In this document: piece by piece, positions 18,491-26,175 of the stretch
Numbering within the stretch: the stretch's first letter is position 1
Layout: every line of letters starts with the position of its first letter
NCBI RefSeq assembly: GCF_000013705.1
Contig: NC_007947.1
Span: 992,001-1,056,000 of the forward strand
DNA from: Methylobacillus flagellatus KT
Lineage (GTDB): Bacteria > Pseudomonadota > Gammaproteobacteria > Burkholderiales > Methylophilaceae
Length of the DNA: 64,000 bases
Reading direction: 5' to 3'
Program-made: the position numbers and the translations under genes
Notes under the pieces: model-generated
Seen by the model: only the letters and a program-made list of their open reading frames with translations
Told to the model about the DNA's origin: nothing
Database searches by the model: none

Positions 18491-19126
18491 TTATGCAAGA
18501 AACAGCGCCCGCTCATTGGCACGGCGCTTGACCAAACCGGCCATGACAACGCCGCCAGACATGCGCCACGCCGGGAATTGATTCGCGGCCCCCTGATAGT
18601 CCCCGGCATTCAGCAGCTTGAGCAGTGTTGAGCGGCTGAAAGCGCCTGAACCTACGTTGAACACGAATGACACCAGGGCGTCATATTGATTTTGCGTCAG
18701 CGGCACCTTTACCAAGCGATTGACGGCGGATTCTGCATCAACCAGATCAGATACCAGCAAGCGCGTTGCTTCCGCTTCCGTGATCGTCCATAAATCCTCA
18801 AACGTCCCGAGCTTATGGCCGTACCCGATTGTTGGATAACCTTTCGCCTTTTGCCCCCTGGCAAGCGGCTGGCCTGTTGCATCGTCATATCTGACAAGCT
18901 TTAAGCCCTCTTCTTGTTTGATTTTTGCCAGCCCGTTAAGGCTTATGCGCATTCCAGATGCTGGCATTACTGTATTGCTCATTTGAAGAAAATCCCCCGT
19001 AATTCCATCAAGCCAGCCCGTACCCTCGCCGTCCGGCGTTGTTACAGTGTCGCTATTGTTGAGATAGCGCCAGATCATATAACCGCCGAACCCCAAGGCA
19101 AGGCCGGTAATGATGTTTTTAAGCAC
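18491..19126 (-). CDS. Prophage membrane-anchored GH24 lysozyme (endolysin)
   Basis: This enzyme cleaves peptidoglycan for virus release or entry. It starts with GTG at 19126, since AAGGGG lies 7 bases upstream and the GTG overlaps the previous stop. That gives 211 residues: a Gly-rich N-terminal membrane helix (IITGLALGFGGYMIW), a linker, and a T4-type lysozyme domain from about residue 60. The catalytic triad is visible as Glu73 (KQEEGLKL), Asp82 (RYDDATG) and Thr99 (YPTIGYGH). The weak hydrophobic anchor suggests a signal-anchor-release endolysin or a virion-associated enzyme. Confidence 0.9.
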   Translation of the reverse strand: MLKNIITGLALGFGGYMIWRYLNNSDTVTTPDGEGTGWLDGITGDFLQMSNTVMPASGMRISLNGLAKIKQEEGLKLVRYDDATGQPLARGQKAKGYPTIGYGHKLGTFEDLWTITEAEATRLLVSDLVDAESAVNRLVKVPLTQNQYDALVSFVFNVGSGAFSRSTLLKLLNAGDYQGAANQFPAWRMSGGVVMAGLVKRRANERALFLA

Positions 19127-19340
19127 CGGCCAGCCCCTTGATGATGGTTTGCGCCTGGAGTAAGTCATCTGGCGACATATCGACAACGAGCATTGGCAGA
19201 TGGACGGCCAATTGCGCGGCGCTGATGCTGCGCGATGTTTCTTGCTCTACTTCTTGCGATTCGCCGCCACCCTCCACAACTACGGTAACAACTTCACTCA
19301 CTGTTAAATTGCCGTATTCATCGAAAGTAAAAGTTTTCAT
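19119..19340 (-). CDS. Prophage 73-residue acidic protein
   Basis: This is a small soluble protein beginning MKTFTFDEYGNLTVSEVVTV with a Glu/Gln-rich middle and a C-terminal helix. The start at 19340 is chosen over an ATG at 19352 because GAGGAA lies 7 bases before it. It overlaps the lysozyme GTG start. Function unknown; it could be a small virion or spike-associated protein. Confidence 0.55.
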   Translation of the reverse strand: MKTFTFDEYGNLTVSEVVTVVVEGGGESQEVEQETSRSISAAQLAVHLPMLVVDMSPDDLLQAQTIIKGLAGA

Positions 19341-19348
19341 TTTTTTCC

Positions 19349-19708
19349 TCATAAAAGCGAGTAAATAACCTGCATCATTCCACCATCCCGATTTTTGTTA
19401 CTGATGAAATACACCCCCAAACCAGCTGGCACAAAAAATTCCCTATCCAGCTTCAAAATATCGGCATCGCTGTTTGTGAAAGCAGAATATCCAGATGTAA
19501 TTGCCAGCGCCTGACCATCAAAAATATTTGCCGGCGCACTAGTCTTTACAATCAATGACGAAAGAACCGCCGGCCCCCGCACCATGGATGCAGCTGCATG
19601 AATGATGCAGCCCCTTGCATTTGCGGCAGGTGAGATGACTTCTTGAGCCACATTTACCCCAGCAACTATGCCAGCCAACCAGCATGCGCCGTATCGAATT
19701 GGCCTCAT
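19349..19708 (-). CDS. Prophage 119-residue candidate virion surface protein
   Basis: After an N-terminus that resembles a short hydrophobic segment (YGACWLAGIVAGVNVA), the protein is beta-rich (VLSSLIVKTSAPANIFDG, FFVPAGLGVYFISN, GGMMQVIYSLL). The end pattern resembles that of the preceding 199-residue protein, where a beta region also ends the chain. The two could be related surface or spike domains. This is inference from pattern only. Confidence 0.5.
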   Translation of the reverse strand: MRPIRYGACWLAGIVAGVNVAQEVISPAANARGCIIHAAASMVRGPAVLSSLIVKTSAPANIFDGQALAITSGYSAFTNSDADILKLDREFFVPAGLGVYFISNKNRDGGMMQVIYSLL

Positions 19709-20307
19709 CAGTAGCTACCCTCCCACACCATGACATTCGGATTGCTGGCAGCATTACCTATGGCGATCAAGACGCCAGTGAACACGGCACCGCCTATAAA
19801 TTCGATGCTTTCACCCGGCCCCAATTCCCAACCATTGCCCACGGATACCGAGCCAGAGGAAACCCAAATAGTGCCGACCTCATCCTGATTTTTTATAGAT
19901 ATAAATGCCCGGTTCGGATTGACCGCGGCCAGCTCCCCGGCTGATGTTGTAATCGTCCGGCGCACAAGGTTACTATTGCCAACTTGCACCGCACTACGCA
20001 GATTGTTGACATTCACCCCACCCGGCACCGAGACTCCCCCGGATACTTTGGCAGAGCCGACACGCGCCCCGCCGGTGCCGACAAACAGGCGTATTTCCTC
20101 TTCCCCTACCCCACCATGCCCCAATATCAGTCGCTTGAATTCGCCGATATTGGCCTCTTCCCCTTCATCTAAGGTGAAGTCATCGCCGTTTTCCGTGCGG
20201 ACGCGCACCGGGACAAGGGCTTTTTCAATGCGGATATAGTCGCCAGTCAAAGCCGGTATTTCTTCCCCGCCCGCCTGGACTTTAAACGTATAAAGTTTGA
20301 GACTCAT
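19708..20307 (-). CDS. Prophage 199-residue candidate spike/vertex protein
   Basis: This soluble protein has an N-terminal domain (about 1-80, charged, beta-rich), a Gly/Val linker (GGARVGSAKVSGGVSVPGG) and a C-terminal beta domain (ITTSAGELAAVNPNRAFISI, ELGPGESIEF). A glycine hinge between two beta domains is a layout expected of spike or receptor-binding proteins of tailless viruses, such as PM2 P1 at the vertices. No sequence match is claimed. It lies among structural genes and shares one base with the next gene. Confidence 0.55.
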   Translation of the reverse strand: MSLKLYTFKVQAGGEEIPALTGDYIRIEKALVPVRVRTENGDDFTLDEGEEANIGEFKRLILGHGGVGEEEIRLFVGTGGARVGSAKVSGGVSVPGGVNVNNLRSAVQVGNSNLVRRTITTSAGELAAVNPNRAFISIKNQDEVGTIWVSSGSVSVGNGWELGPGESIEFIGGAVFTGVLIAIGNAASNPNVMVWEGSY

Positions 20308-20308
20308 T

Positions 20309-20773
20309 TCAGCGCTTCCGATTGAAGTAGAAATAGAGCGCGGCCAGCCCGGCCACTACCCACAGTGTTTTGTTTGTCAGCTTTTCTTGCGTCAGCTCGG
20401 GATTGGTGGAATCAGAGACGTATTGCATGGCCTGATTGCCTGCCTTTTCTGCAAAGCCGAGTGCCTGAATATTGGCCTGCTGTACCGCATCCAGAAACTT
20501 GACCGTCAACCCGGCCACGGTATCGACGGATTTACCAGCAAGATCAATCGCGCCACCGTCCAGAAAGCTGATTACAGAATTTGCCCCCGCCGAAAAATTT
20601 CCGCCAAAGAAGGTTCCATCCCCGATATTGACGCCCTTGCTACCCGCGACATTGTTCACAGCCAGAGGCGTATCAATATCTTGAAGGGTTAGAGGCGCCT
20701 GGATATTTTCGTTAAATGTGGCACTGGCTGACCCCTTGTAACCCGTTAAACTCACCGATTCAGGCATTGCCAT
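20309..20773 (-). CDS. Prophage 154-residue membrane-anchored structural protein
   Basis: The N-terminal two-thirds is polar and Gly/Asn-rich (GSKGVNIGDGTFFGGNFSAG). A helical part follows, then a single C-terminal membrane helix with a positive end (LWVVAGLAALYFYFNRKR). It is probably anchored in the internal virion membrane. It abuts the preceding gene without a gap. No family recognised. Confidence 0.6.
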   Translation of the reverse strand: MAMPESVSLTGYKGSASATFNENIQAPLTLQDIDTPLAVNNVAGSKGVNIGDGTFFGGNFSAGANSVISFLDGGAIDLAGKSVDTVAGLTVKFLDAVQQANIQALGFAEKAGNQAMQYVSDSTNPELTQEKLTNKTLWVVAGLAALYFYFNRKR

Positions 20774-21124
20774 TTACAGCCACCCTCTCTTTTTTGCATA
20801 TACAAACCCCAGCCCGATCGCCGCCAGCACGGCGATATGAATCGGGTTTTCGAGATCAATCAGCGGCTTGTTATAGACTGGTGCACTGGTGTTTGTCGGT
20901 GCAAACGCGCCCAGCCCCGAATATGCCGCGCTGGAATTGGTTTCCGTATCAGAACCGAACAAACCGCCACCCCCACCTAATAAAGCCAGCCCGGCAAGCC
21001 AGGGATTGCCAGAGGCGAGCGCACCCGCTCCGGCTGCACCTGTTGCGCCTGCCGCCCCGCTGGCATAACCGCCCCCGACCGACCCCCACGAACCCGGAGC
21101 CACAAGGCCAGCAATTCCCGCCAT
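20774..21124 (-). CDS. Prophage Gly/Ala-rich membrane-anchored protein
   Basis: This 116-residue protein has long Gly/Ala-rich runs (GGGYASGAAGATGAAGAGAL), a polar stretch, then a C-terminal helix with basic end (HIAVLAAIGLGFVYAKKRG). The same C-terminal anchor plan is seen in its two neighbours, suggesting a set of proteins linking capsid and membrane. Its ATG overlaps the stop of the 92-residue gene by one base. Confidence 0.6.
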   Translation of the reverse strand: MAGIAGLVAPGSWGSVGGGYASGAAGATGAAGAGALASGNPWLAGLALLGGGGGLFGSDTETNSSAAYSGLGAFAPTNTSAPVYNKPLIDLENPIHIAVLAAIGLGFVYAKKRGWL

Positions 21125-21402
21125 TACTTACCACGCAGCAGCATGAAGCCCACAAGGCCAGCACCGGCAATCACGGCCACCCATAACAGGCGGTTATTGC
21201 TGGCGCTGGTGTTTGCTTGCAGGGCTTGTGCCTGCATTTGCGCTTGCAGTGTGAGCAACGAGGCTTGGTTCTGCCATTCGGCCTGCTGCTGCGTGGTTTT
21301 TGCCACGCCTTTGGCGATTTCTTGCTGGTTCCAGAAGGCGGCAATATCCAGCGCATCCTTAATGCTGAACGCTTTTAAATCGTCCCATAGCTGTAGCGCC
21401 AT
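21124..21402 (-). CDS. Prophage 92-residue coiled-coil membrane protein
   Basis: A helical, Gln/Ala-rich body (TTQQQAEWQNQASLLTLQAQ, then MQAQALQA) leads to one C-terminal membrane helix (LLWVAVIAGAGLVGFMLLRG). It lies directly downstream of the capsid gene, 9 bases away. It is probably a minor virion component at the membrane. Confidence 0.6.
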   Translation of the reverse strand: MALQLWDDLKAFSIKDALDIAAFWNQQEIAKGVAKTTQQQAEWQNQASLLTLQAQMQAQALQANTSASNNRLLWVAVIAGAGLVGFMLLRGK

Positions 21403-21411
21403 GATGCCCCC

Positions 21412-22218
21412 TTAAGCCCAAACGGCCAGTGTCTCAGCGACGATATTTGCCAAACCGGCAGTATCAAATGTCATTTTGAGTCGCAGATCGGACACGCCGC
21501 GCGTATTCAGCAGGTCGCCCGCATCGCCTTCAAGCAGGAAGTCAATATGTGTTGCCTTGCCTGTTTGCGGTACGCGTGGCACCGGATAGACGTTTTTCTG
21601 AGCACGCTCAAGAATCGGCTTGGTAGCATCGATCACCTGGACGCCATCAACCAGCAATTCCACATTGCTAATATCAGACTTGAAGATATGGATAGCCTTG
21701 TACACGTCACCAGACTTCGGCAATTTGTCGTTTTCGACTACGCCAGATACAGCGCTTGAAATGCCGTAATCGCGGATTTGGGTATATACGCCCAGCTTTT
21801 GCGGCACGGTATCAATGAACGCTTGTGCCTTCATGGTGATGTCCGCAGGCGCACCGGCTGCGAGTTCCAATTCCACAGTGAAGGTTTGCAGATCATCAGT
21901 ACCGAACGCTGGCGCTCGCTTGTAGGCAAGCTGATCGTAGGCGTTATCCGTGAAATGAATCATGAACTGATTCACGGTATCAGGGCTGCGGCCATAGTAG
22001 GCATTCAGATCAAACAGGCGTTGCAGGCTGGCAAAAGTTTGTACTTCCTTGCCATTGGCGAGAACGCGAATTTTGCCGATGTCGGTTACGTCCAATCCTG
22101 TACCTGTCACAGAAAACAGGATGTTGTGATATGTGGGCTTGATTGGAATCTCAAGCACGGCAGTGCTACCAGCAACAACACGGCTGATAGAGGGCAGTTT
22201 GATATGCTTTTTAGCCAT
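21412..22218 (-). CDS. Prophage major capsid protein, PM2 P2-like double jelly roll
   Basis: At 268 residues this matches the length of PM2 P2 (269), the double-jelly-roll capsid protein of corticoviruses. From memory of PM2 P2, the same landmarks occur in the same order: an N-terminal LPSISRVVAGSTAVLEIPI, a KIRVLANGKEVQTFASLQ strand pair, a mid-protein YKAIHIFKSDISNVELLVDG that opens the second jelly roll, and a C-terminal HIDFLLEGD followed by DLRLKMTF and a final VWA. No alignment could be run. It heads the structural block after a 59-residue membrane protein. Confidence 0.85.
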   Translation of the reverse strand: MAKKHIKLPSISRVVAGSTAVLEIPIKPTYHNILFSVTGTGLDVTDIGKIRVLANGKEVQTFASLQRLFDLNAYYGRSPDTVNQFMIHFTDNAYDQLAYKRAPAFGTDDLQTFTVELELAAGAPADITMKAQAFIDTVPQKLGVYTQIRDYGISSAVSGVVENDKLPKSGDVYKAIHIFKSDISNVELLVDGVQVIDATKPILERAQKNVYPVPRVPQTGKATHIDFLLEGDAGDLLNTRGVSDLRLKMTFDTAGLANIVAETLAVWA

Positions 22219-22227
22219 GATGCCCCC

Positions 22228-22407
22228 TTATGCAGCCAATGCGGTGTTGACGTATGGAATTTGACGGGCAACGATCATGCCCAGAACGCCAAGCGCAGCG
22301 CCCTTTACATGATTACCCGGCGCGAACTTGTAAACAGCAAAAGCGATGCCCGCACCGATGGCGATAGTAACCCACTTGCTATTTGCTGTTGTGGTTGTGG
22401 AATCCAT
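22228..22407 (-). CDS. Prophage 59-residue two-helix membrane protein
   Basis: This short protein has two hydrophobic segments (WVTIAIGAGIAFAVYKF and GAALGVLGMIVARQIPY) and a good AGGGG site before the ATG. It is the first gene of the late block and lies 9 bases upstream of the capsid gene. It is probably a virion membrane protein. Confidence 0.65.
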   Translation of the reverse strand: MDSTTTTANSKWVTIAIGAGIAFAVYKFAPGNHVKGAALGVLGMIVARQIPYVNTALAA

Positions 22408-22473
22408 TTAAAACCCCTGTTAGTTAGAAATAAGTTATGACAGGGCGAAGATTGCGACGAAAGCCGCGCCGCG

Positions 22474-22500
22474 TATATAGGCGGTAACGGTTACGGTTAC
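22474..22500 (-). promoter_or_regulatory. Candidate prophage late promoter with GTAAC/GTTAC repeats
   Basis: Between the ATPase terminator and the first late gene, the minus strand reads a TATATA box (22474-22479) just downstream of three GTAAC/GTTAC units in 17 bases (22484-22500). The repeats lie where a -35 box would be, and no good -35 is seen, so activator-dependent transcription is plausible. The prophage zinc-finger protein is a candidate activator. Confidence 0.4.
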
Positions 22501-22503
22501 AGG

Positions 22504-22529
22504 AAAAAGGGCCATTTTTGGCCCTTTTC
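22504..22529 (-). terminator. Terminator ending the prophage early block
   Basis: A 9-bp stem (AAAAGGGCC / GGCCCTTTT) with a 6-base loop lies 23 bases downstream of the ATPase stop codon. On the minus strand it ends in TTTTTCC. It separates the early genes from the late structural genes. Confidence 0.75.
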
Positions 22530-22551
22530 TTTACAAACTTTTACACTTTTT

Positions 22552-23178
22552 TCATCGAAAAGTGAGTTTTGACCCTGTTACCTGGCCCGTCAATGCGTCC
22601 TTATGCAGGTATTCCAGCGGCTGCAAGTGAGCAATGCGCTCCCTAGGCAGGCCGGTTTTCTTTGCCATGTAATCGACATCCGACCCGGTAGCAGCGCGGA
22701 ACACGTAGAAATCTGTGGCGTTGCCTATGGCAGTCTTATCTGCCTCTGCCCAGCGCTGGGATATGGGGAACAGACTGATACCCCGCTTCAGGCCGCGCCG
22801 CACCAGGATGCCCCAGCCCTCGGGTGCCTTGCTCATGGTTGTCACGTCTGCCAGTTCTTCCAGCACAGCGGCACACTCGCCGAAGTACGAGCCGTAATGA
22901 AACACAGCCCGGCAGAATCTATCGAAGTCTGCCTTCATGTCGCCCTGGCTGACGTAGGCATATTTGCCCGGCTTGCCTTTCTTGACCACTTCCAACAGAT
23001 CGGCAAATGCAGTAATGCGCTTATAGCCCTGCAACTTGCTCCACTGGTCCTCAATGTCCCACACGAACACGGCCTTGAATTTGCCCTGGCGCACGAGGCG
23101 CACCGTCATGGCCGTTTTACCCGACCGGCTGGCCCCGGACATGATGCATAGCCGTCCGTCCCTTGTCGCCAACGTCAT
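22552..23178 (-). CDS. Prophage DNA-packaging ATPase (FtsK/HerA-like, P9 type)
   Basis: This is a 208-residue P-loop ATPase, close to PM2 P9 in size. The Walker A is GASRSGKT at residues 15-22, followed by a strand and VWDIEDQW. Walker B is AAVLEELADV near residue 95, with the acidic pair. A later conserved ISQRWAEADK resembles the sensor region with Gln and Arg. In tailless membrane-containing viruses this enzyme drives genome packaging. It overlaps the preceding gene by 4 bases and closes the early block. Confidence 0.85.
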   Translation of the reverse strand: MTLATRDGRLCIMSGASRSGKTAMTVRLVRQGKFKAVFVWDIEDQWSKLQGYKRITAFADLLEVVKKGKPGKYAYVSQGDMKADFDRFCRAVFHYGSYFGECAAVLEELADVTTMSKAPEGWGILVRRGLKRGISLFPISQRWAEADKTAIGNATDFYVFRAATGSDVDYMAKKTGLPRERIAHLQPLEYLHKDALTGQVTGSKLTFR

Positions 23179-23663
23179 GACGCGTACCTATCCACGTCTG
23201 CCGCGCATTCATCCGCCGGGACTGGCTCGTATTGCGGCGCTGGCTCTGCTGGCTTTTCTGGCTCTTTTTCCGGTTCCGGCTTTTTCAAATCCTGCTGCAC
23301 GGCGTTGACTGTTGCCATGGTGAGCGGCATTGCCACGGCGAACAGCGCCATTTCCTCGACACCGGCGCCGGATTCCAGAAAGGCCAGCACCCTGCCGCCC
23401 CATGGGTATTTGCGCAGCACAGGCACGGCGGCACCGGCAAAGGCGTTGCATGAATCTTGATTCCAGACGGCGGCGGTATTGCGCATGCCGCCAGCCAGCA
23501 AGGCCAAATGTCCGATTTGCAGCAACCCGGCAAGGCTTTGTTCGGCGCTGATTTGTGGCACCGGCCCGGCTTCCTGCCCCGGCTCCGCTGTTTCTTGTAC
23601 AGGCTCATCCGCCAGCATTTCAAGCTGGGTTTCCGATGCGATTTGTTCAGGTGTTTTTTCCAT
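23175..23663 (-). CDS. Prophage 162-residue membrane protein
   Basis: An acidic, Glu/Pro-rich N-terminus is followed by two hydrophobic segments (AGLLQIGHLALLAGG at about 45-60, and MALFAVAMPLTMATVNAV at about 105-123) and an acidic Pro/Glu-rich tail (KKPEPEKEPEKPAEPAPQYE). Both ends probably lie on the same side of the membrane. It sits directly upstream of the packaging ATPase, so a role as ATPase partner or membrane-assembly protein is possible. No family recognised. Confidence 0.6.
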   Translation of the reverse strand: MEKTPEQIASETQLEMLADEPVQETAEPGQEAGPVPQISAEQSLAGLLQIGHLALLAGGMRNTAAVWNQDSCNAFAGAAVPVLRKYPWGGRVLAFLESGAGVEEMALFAVAMPLTMATVNAVQQDLKKPEPEKEPEKPAEPAPQYEPVPADECAADVDRYAS

Positions 23664-23665
23664 GA

Positions 23666-23986
23666 CTAGAACTCCAATGAGAAACCGGCTTTTTTCTGCG
23701 CTGGCTTCGTTTCAGGTATCGGCGCGGGCTTGTTTTCCGGCACCGGCGTTGCTGTTACGGTAACAGGCGGTTTTTCCTGTTTCGGCTGCATGGCCTGGGC
23801 AATGTGCGGATACTGTTTCAGGAACGCATCCACGCGTCGGGCTTTTCCGCCTACCCGCAATTGGCCGTCACATGACGCTTCACAGAAGCCGAACGGCGCA
23901 CCGTTTTTGTCGGACGTGATACGCATGCCATTGGCCGTGCCGCAATATGGGCAATTGATATGCCCTAGAATGGATTTTTCAGACAT
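23666..23986 (-). CDS. Prophage zinc-finger protein, candidate transcription activator
   Basis: This 106-residue protein has an N-terminal four-cysteine zinc motif (CPYCG ... FCEASCDG) and a Pro/Lys-rich C-terminal tail. The start at 23986 has GAGGTG 4 bases upstream. PM2 encodes a zinc-finger transcription factor (P14) that activates late genes, and this protein holds a comparable place in the early block. The functional link is inference; a topoisomerase- or primase-type zinc ribbon is an alternative. Confidence 0.65.
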   Translation of the reverse strand: MSEKSILGHINCPYCGTANGMRITSDKNGAPFGFCEASCDGQLRVGGKARRVDAFLKQYPHIAQAMQPKQEKPPVTVTATPVPENKPAPIPETKPAQKKAGFSLEF

Positions 23987-24143
23987 GCAGCACCTCAAGA
24001 TCATCGGGGTTCACCCAGCGAATTGAGCCGTTGACCATGATGCCCACGTTGCCTTTGCCGCTGACCTGGCGCACCTGGCCGACTATTTCCGGCCTACTCA
24101 CCACGCGCACCAATTGGCCGCGCACTATCTCTTCAAGCGTCAT
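23979..24143 (-). CDS. Prophage 54-residue small beta protein
   Basis: This short frame (MTLEEIVRGQLVRVVSRPE ...) has an alternating pattern (GQVRQVSGKGNVGIMVNG, IRWVNPDDLEVL) resembling an SH3- or KOW-like beta barrel. AGAGGGAAAA precedes the ATG. It overlaps the zinc-finger gene by 8 bases and the 69-residue gene by 11. It may be a small DNA- or RNA-binding protein; no match is claimed. Confidence 0.6.
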   Translation of the reverse strand: MTLEEIVRGQLVRVVSRPEIVGQVRQVSGKGNVGIMVNGSIRWVNPDDLEVLHV

Positions 24144-24342
24144 TTTTCCCTCTCATTTCCAACTTTGTGACAATCTCAGCCAGCAACTGCACCTGAAAAT
24201 CATGCAGCACCATGACAGCCGCCCCCAATTCCTCTACTGCTGGCACCTTTTGAAACATCGGCGCGTGCTTCGCTTTCTCTGAAAGCACTTCGACCACCCG
24301 CATTTGGCGCTGCAAACGCGCCATTTTCTCTACCATCGCCAT
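24133..24342 (-). CDS. Prophage 69-residue helical protein overlapping rep
   Basis: This frame encodes a helical, amphipathic peptide (MVEKMARLQRQMRVVEVLSE, LHDFQVQLLAEIVTKLEMRG). It shares 143 bases with the 3' end of the replication gene in another frame. The overlapping end of Rep is low-complexity, so this frame may be the constrained one. Function unknown. Confidence 0.5.
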   Translation of the reverse strand: MAMVEKMARLQRQMRVVEVLSEKAKHAPMFQKVPAVEELGAAVMVLHDFQVQLLAEIVTKLEMRGKNDA

Positions 24343-25891
24343 TCCCCCGGTTACAGTTATTTACAGAACTCCAAGCGGGCCTAACGGCCCTCTTTAAAAC
24401 CCACTCGCGCAAGCGAGTTTTGACGTAATCGCCCCAGCGCGTTTCCAATCCTTCAACCCTCTCCATCCCCGCCCCGTCATAGCGCGTCATGGCCTCATCA
24501 AACCAGACCCGGCGCACCTTCACGGCGTGAAACCTGCGCTTTGCAAATGCCCCACCCATCAGCGCCGTATAGCCTGCCCAATCGCCCGCATCAGCCGCCG
24601 CCACAAGATCAGGCAGAATTCCGCCCATCTGATCGTCGCCAGCATCGCCAAGGCGACGAAGCTCACGCCATACGCCCACCCCTGCACCGCCGATTTGCTG
24701 GAACTGCCGAATTCCCCAGCAAGCAGCCCAAGCGTCAACCCGGACAGCATTGCCAGTAACAGAACCACCCTCAAAGTCATCAGCATCCTCAAGCCCTTTT
24801 CCATTGATATTTTTTGATATGTACTTAGCCAGATAGCCCACCGCAGACCCCTTTTTGCGATCAATAGGCTCAAACTTGAAACGGTGTTCAGACGCGCCGA
24901 ATTCGTCGCCATCCTCACGCAGGGCATAATGACGCAACACCTCGCGCACTCGCTCGACGTGCGCAGGCTGCATAAACAGCACCATATGCCAGTGCGGCGT
25001 TCCATCATGGTGCGGTTCGACCACGCGGAACCCGTAGACCTTAATACCCTCTTTTGCCAGCGCGGCGCGTGACAATGCCCAGCCCTTGCACAGGTGCGCT
25101 TGCGCCTCGCGTGGTGTTTCCGCCTTGTATTTGGGATTTGGTTTGCCATCAGACCGGACGGCGTGAAAACGGCTAGGGGCCGTGATGGTGTAGAACTCTG
25201 CTGCATGACCGTGAGTGCGTGAGTAGGAATCAAACCCGGCCATGCGCGCCATCAATTCCATGCGCCTAATTTCAGGATTGGAGACGCCCAGCGCGGAAAG
25301 CTGGGCAAGTGTGTATTCCTGGCCCTCATCATTGACGGCGAGGATTGTTTCCAGCAAGGCCGCATTGCGCCGCCGCTGGCCCTTGCGCCGCGCTACGGTT
25401 TCATCGCTGGAATAGATACCGGCCCGTTTGCTGACCATGCCAAGGTTGATTGCCGCAGCTTCGACCTGACGCCCCACCACCTTGCGCAACTGCCGCCGCC
25501 ACCACAATTCGCAGCACAACCGCGCCCGCTGGCCGGACTTCTCGACACCCTTGAATTGCGGCTTGATGCCGTACTTTTCTGCAAGCCCAATCATGGCCCT
25601 GAGCGCTAAATCGGCATCTTTCCAGTACCCGGCCAGCCTAAAGCACTCATCCGCCCGCGCCTTGGCATAAGCGCATATCTCATCATCGCTTGCAGCCAGC
25701 AGCGCTTTGTTTCCGCCGATGGCTTCCGTGATGTCAAGCAAGGCAAGGTTTGCCGCCGCCCTGCCCTCTCGCTGGTAAAGCTCTACATACCGCCTATTGA
25801 TCGCAGGCTTGAACCGCTTGGGATATTTGGCGAAATGGGCGCGGATATGCTTGTGATCCAACCACTCGCCGGTTACTTCAATTGCCAGCAT
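24200..25891 (-). CDS. Prophage rolling-circle replication initiator (HUH endonuclease)
   Basis: This 563-residue protein nicks the origin and primes rolling-circle replication. Near residue 300 the HUH motif reads HWHMVLF, and near residue 355 the tyrosine motif reads YLAKYISKN, with two tyrosines four apart. That places it in the phiX174 gpA / P2 A / PM2 P12 superfamily. The N-terminal 200 residues are helical with RRK-rich segments. The last 60 residues are Gly/Asn/Arg-rich and look disordered. It shares its first base with the upstream gene's stop. The genome ends or nick site were not found. Confidence 0.88.
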   Translation of the reverse strand: MLAIEVTGEWLDHKHIRAHFAKYPKRFKPAINRRYVELYQREGRAAANLALLDITEAIGGNKALLAASDDEICAYAKARADECFRLAGYWKDADLALRAMIGLAEKYGIKPQFKGVEKSGQRARLCCELWWRRQLRKVVGRQVEAAAINLGMVSKRAGIYSSDETVARRKGQRRRNAALLETILAVNDEGQEYTLAQLSALGVSNPEIRRMELMARMAGFDSYSRTHGHAAEFYTITAPSRFHAVRSDGKPNPKYKAETPREAQAHLCKGWALSRAALAKEGIKVYGFRVVEPHHDGTPHWHMVLFMQPAHVERVREVLRHYALREDGDEFGASEHRFKFEPIDRKKGSAVGYLAKYISKNINGKGLEDADDFEGGSVTGNAVRVDAWAACWGIRQFQQIGGAGVGVWRELRRLGDAGDDQMGGILPDLVAAADAGDWAGYTALMGGAFAKRRFHAVKVRRVWFDEAMTRYDGAGMERVEGLETRWGDYVKTRLREWVLKRAVRPAWSSVNNCNRGNGDGRENGAFAAPNAGGRSAFRESEARADVSKGASSRGIGGGCHGAA

Positions 25892-26175
25892 CAGGCCGCA
25901 ACCCTCGCACCTTTTGGCGGCTCAATGCCCCAAAAAAGAGGATCATTCAACAGTTCGGAAAACGCGATTAATTCCGCCTCGTTATACCGCCTGCCCTTCA
26001 ATTGTGTAGGCTCAAACAGATGCAACTGCCCCGAACCGTCCCGCACGTCCCACAGCTCGACAAAGACCAGAACAACATGCGTTTGATCGCATATTCTGAC
26101 GTCCCGCACCCTGCCGAACCGGCCAGCCTTGGAACCTTCGCAGACGTTTACCAGCGTCCCGGCCTTAATGAACAT
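25891..26175 (-). CDS. Prophage 94-residue protein, unknown
   Basis: The N-terminal half is beta-rich with a small-barrel look (GTLVNVCEGSKAGRFGRVRD, HVVLVFVELWDV), followed by a helical end (NEAELIAFSELLND). It overlaps the 68-residue gene by 11 bases. It may be a regulator or replication accessory protein. No family is recognised. Confidence 0.55.
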   Translation of the reverse strand: MFIKAGTLVNVCEGSKAGRFGRVRDVRICDQTHVVLVFVELWDVRDGSGQLHLFEPTQLKGRRYNEAELIAFSELLNDPLFWGIEPPKGARVAA

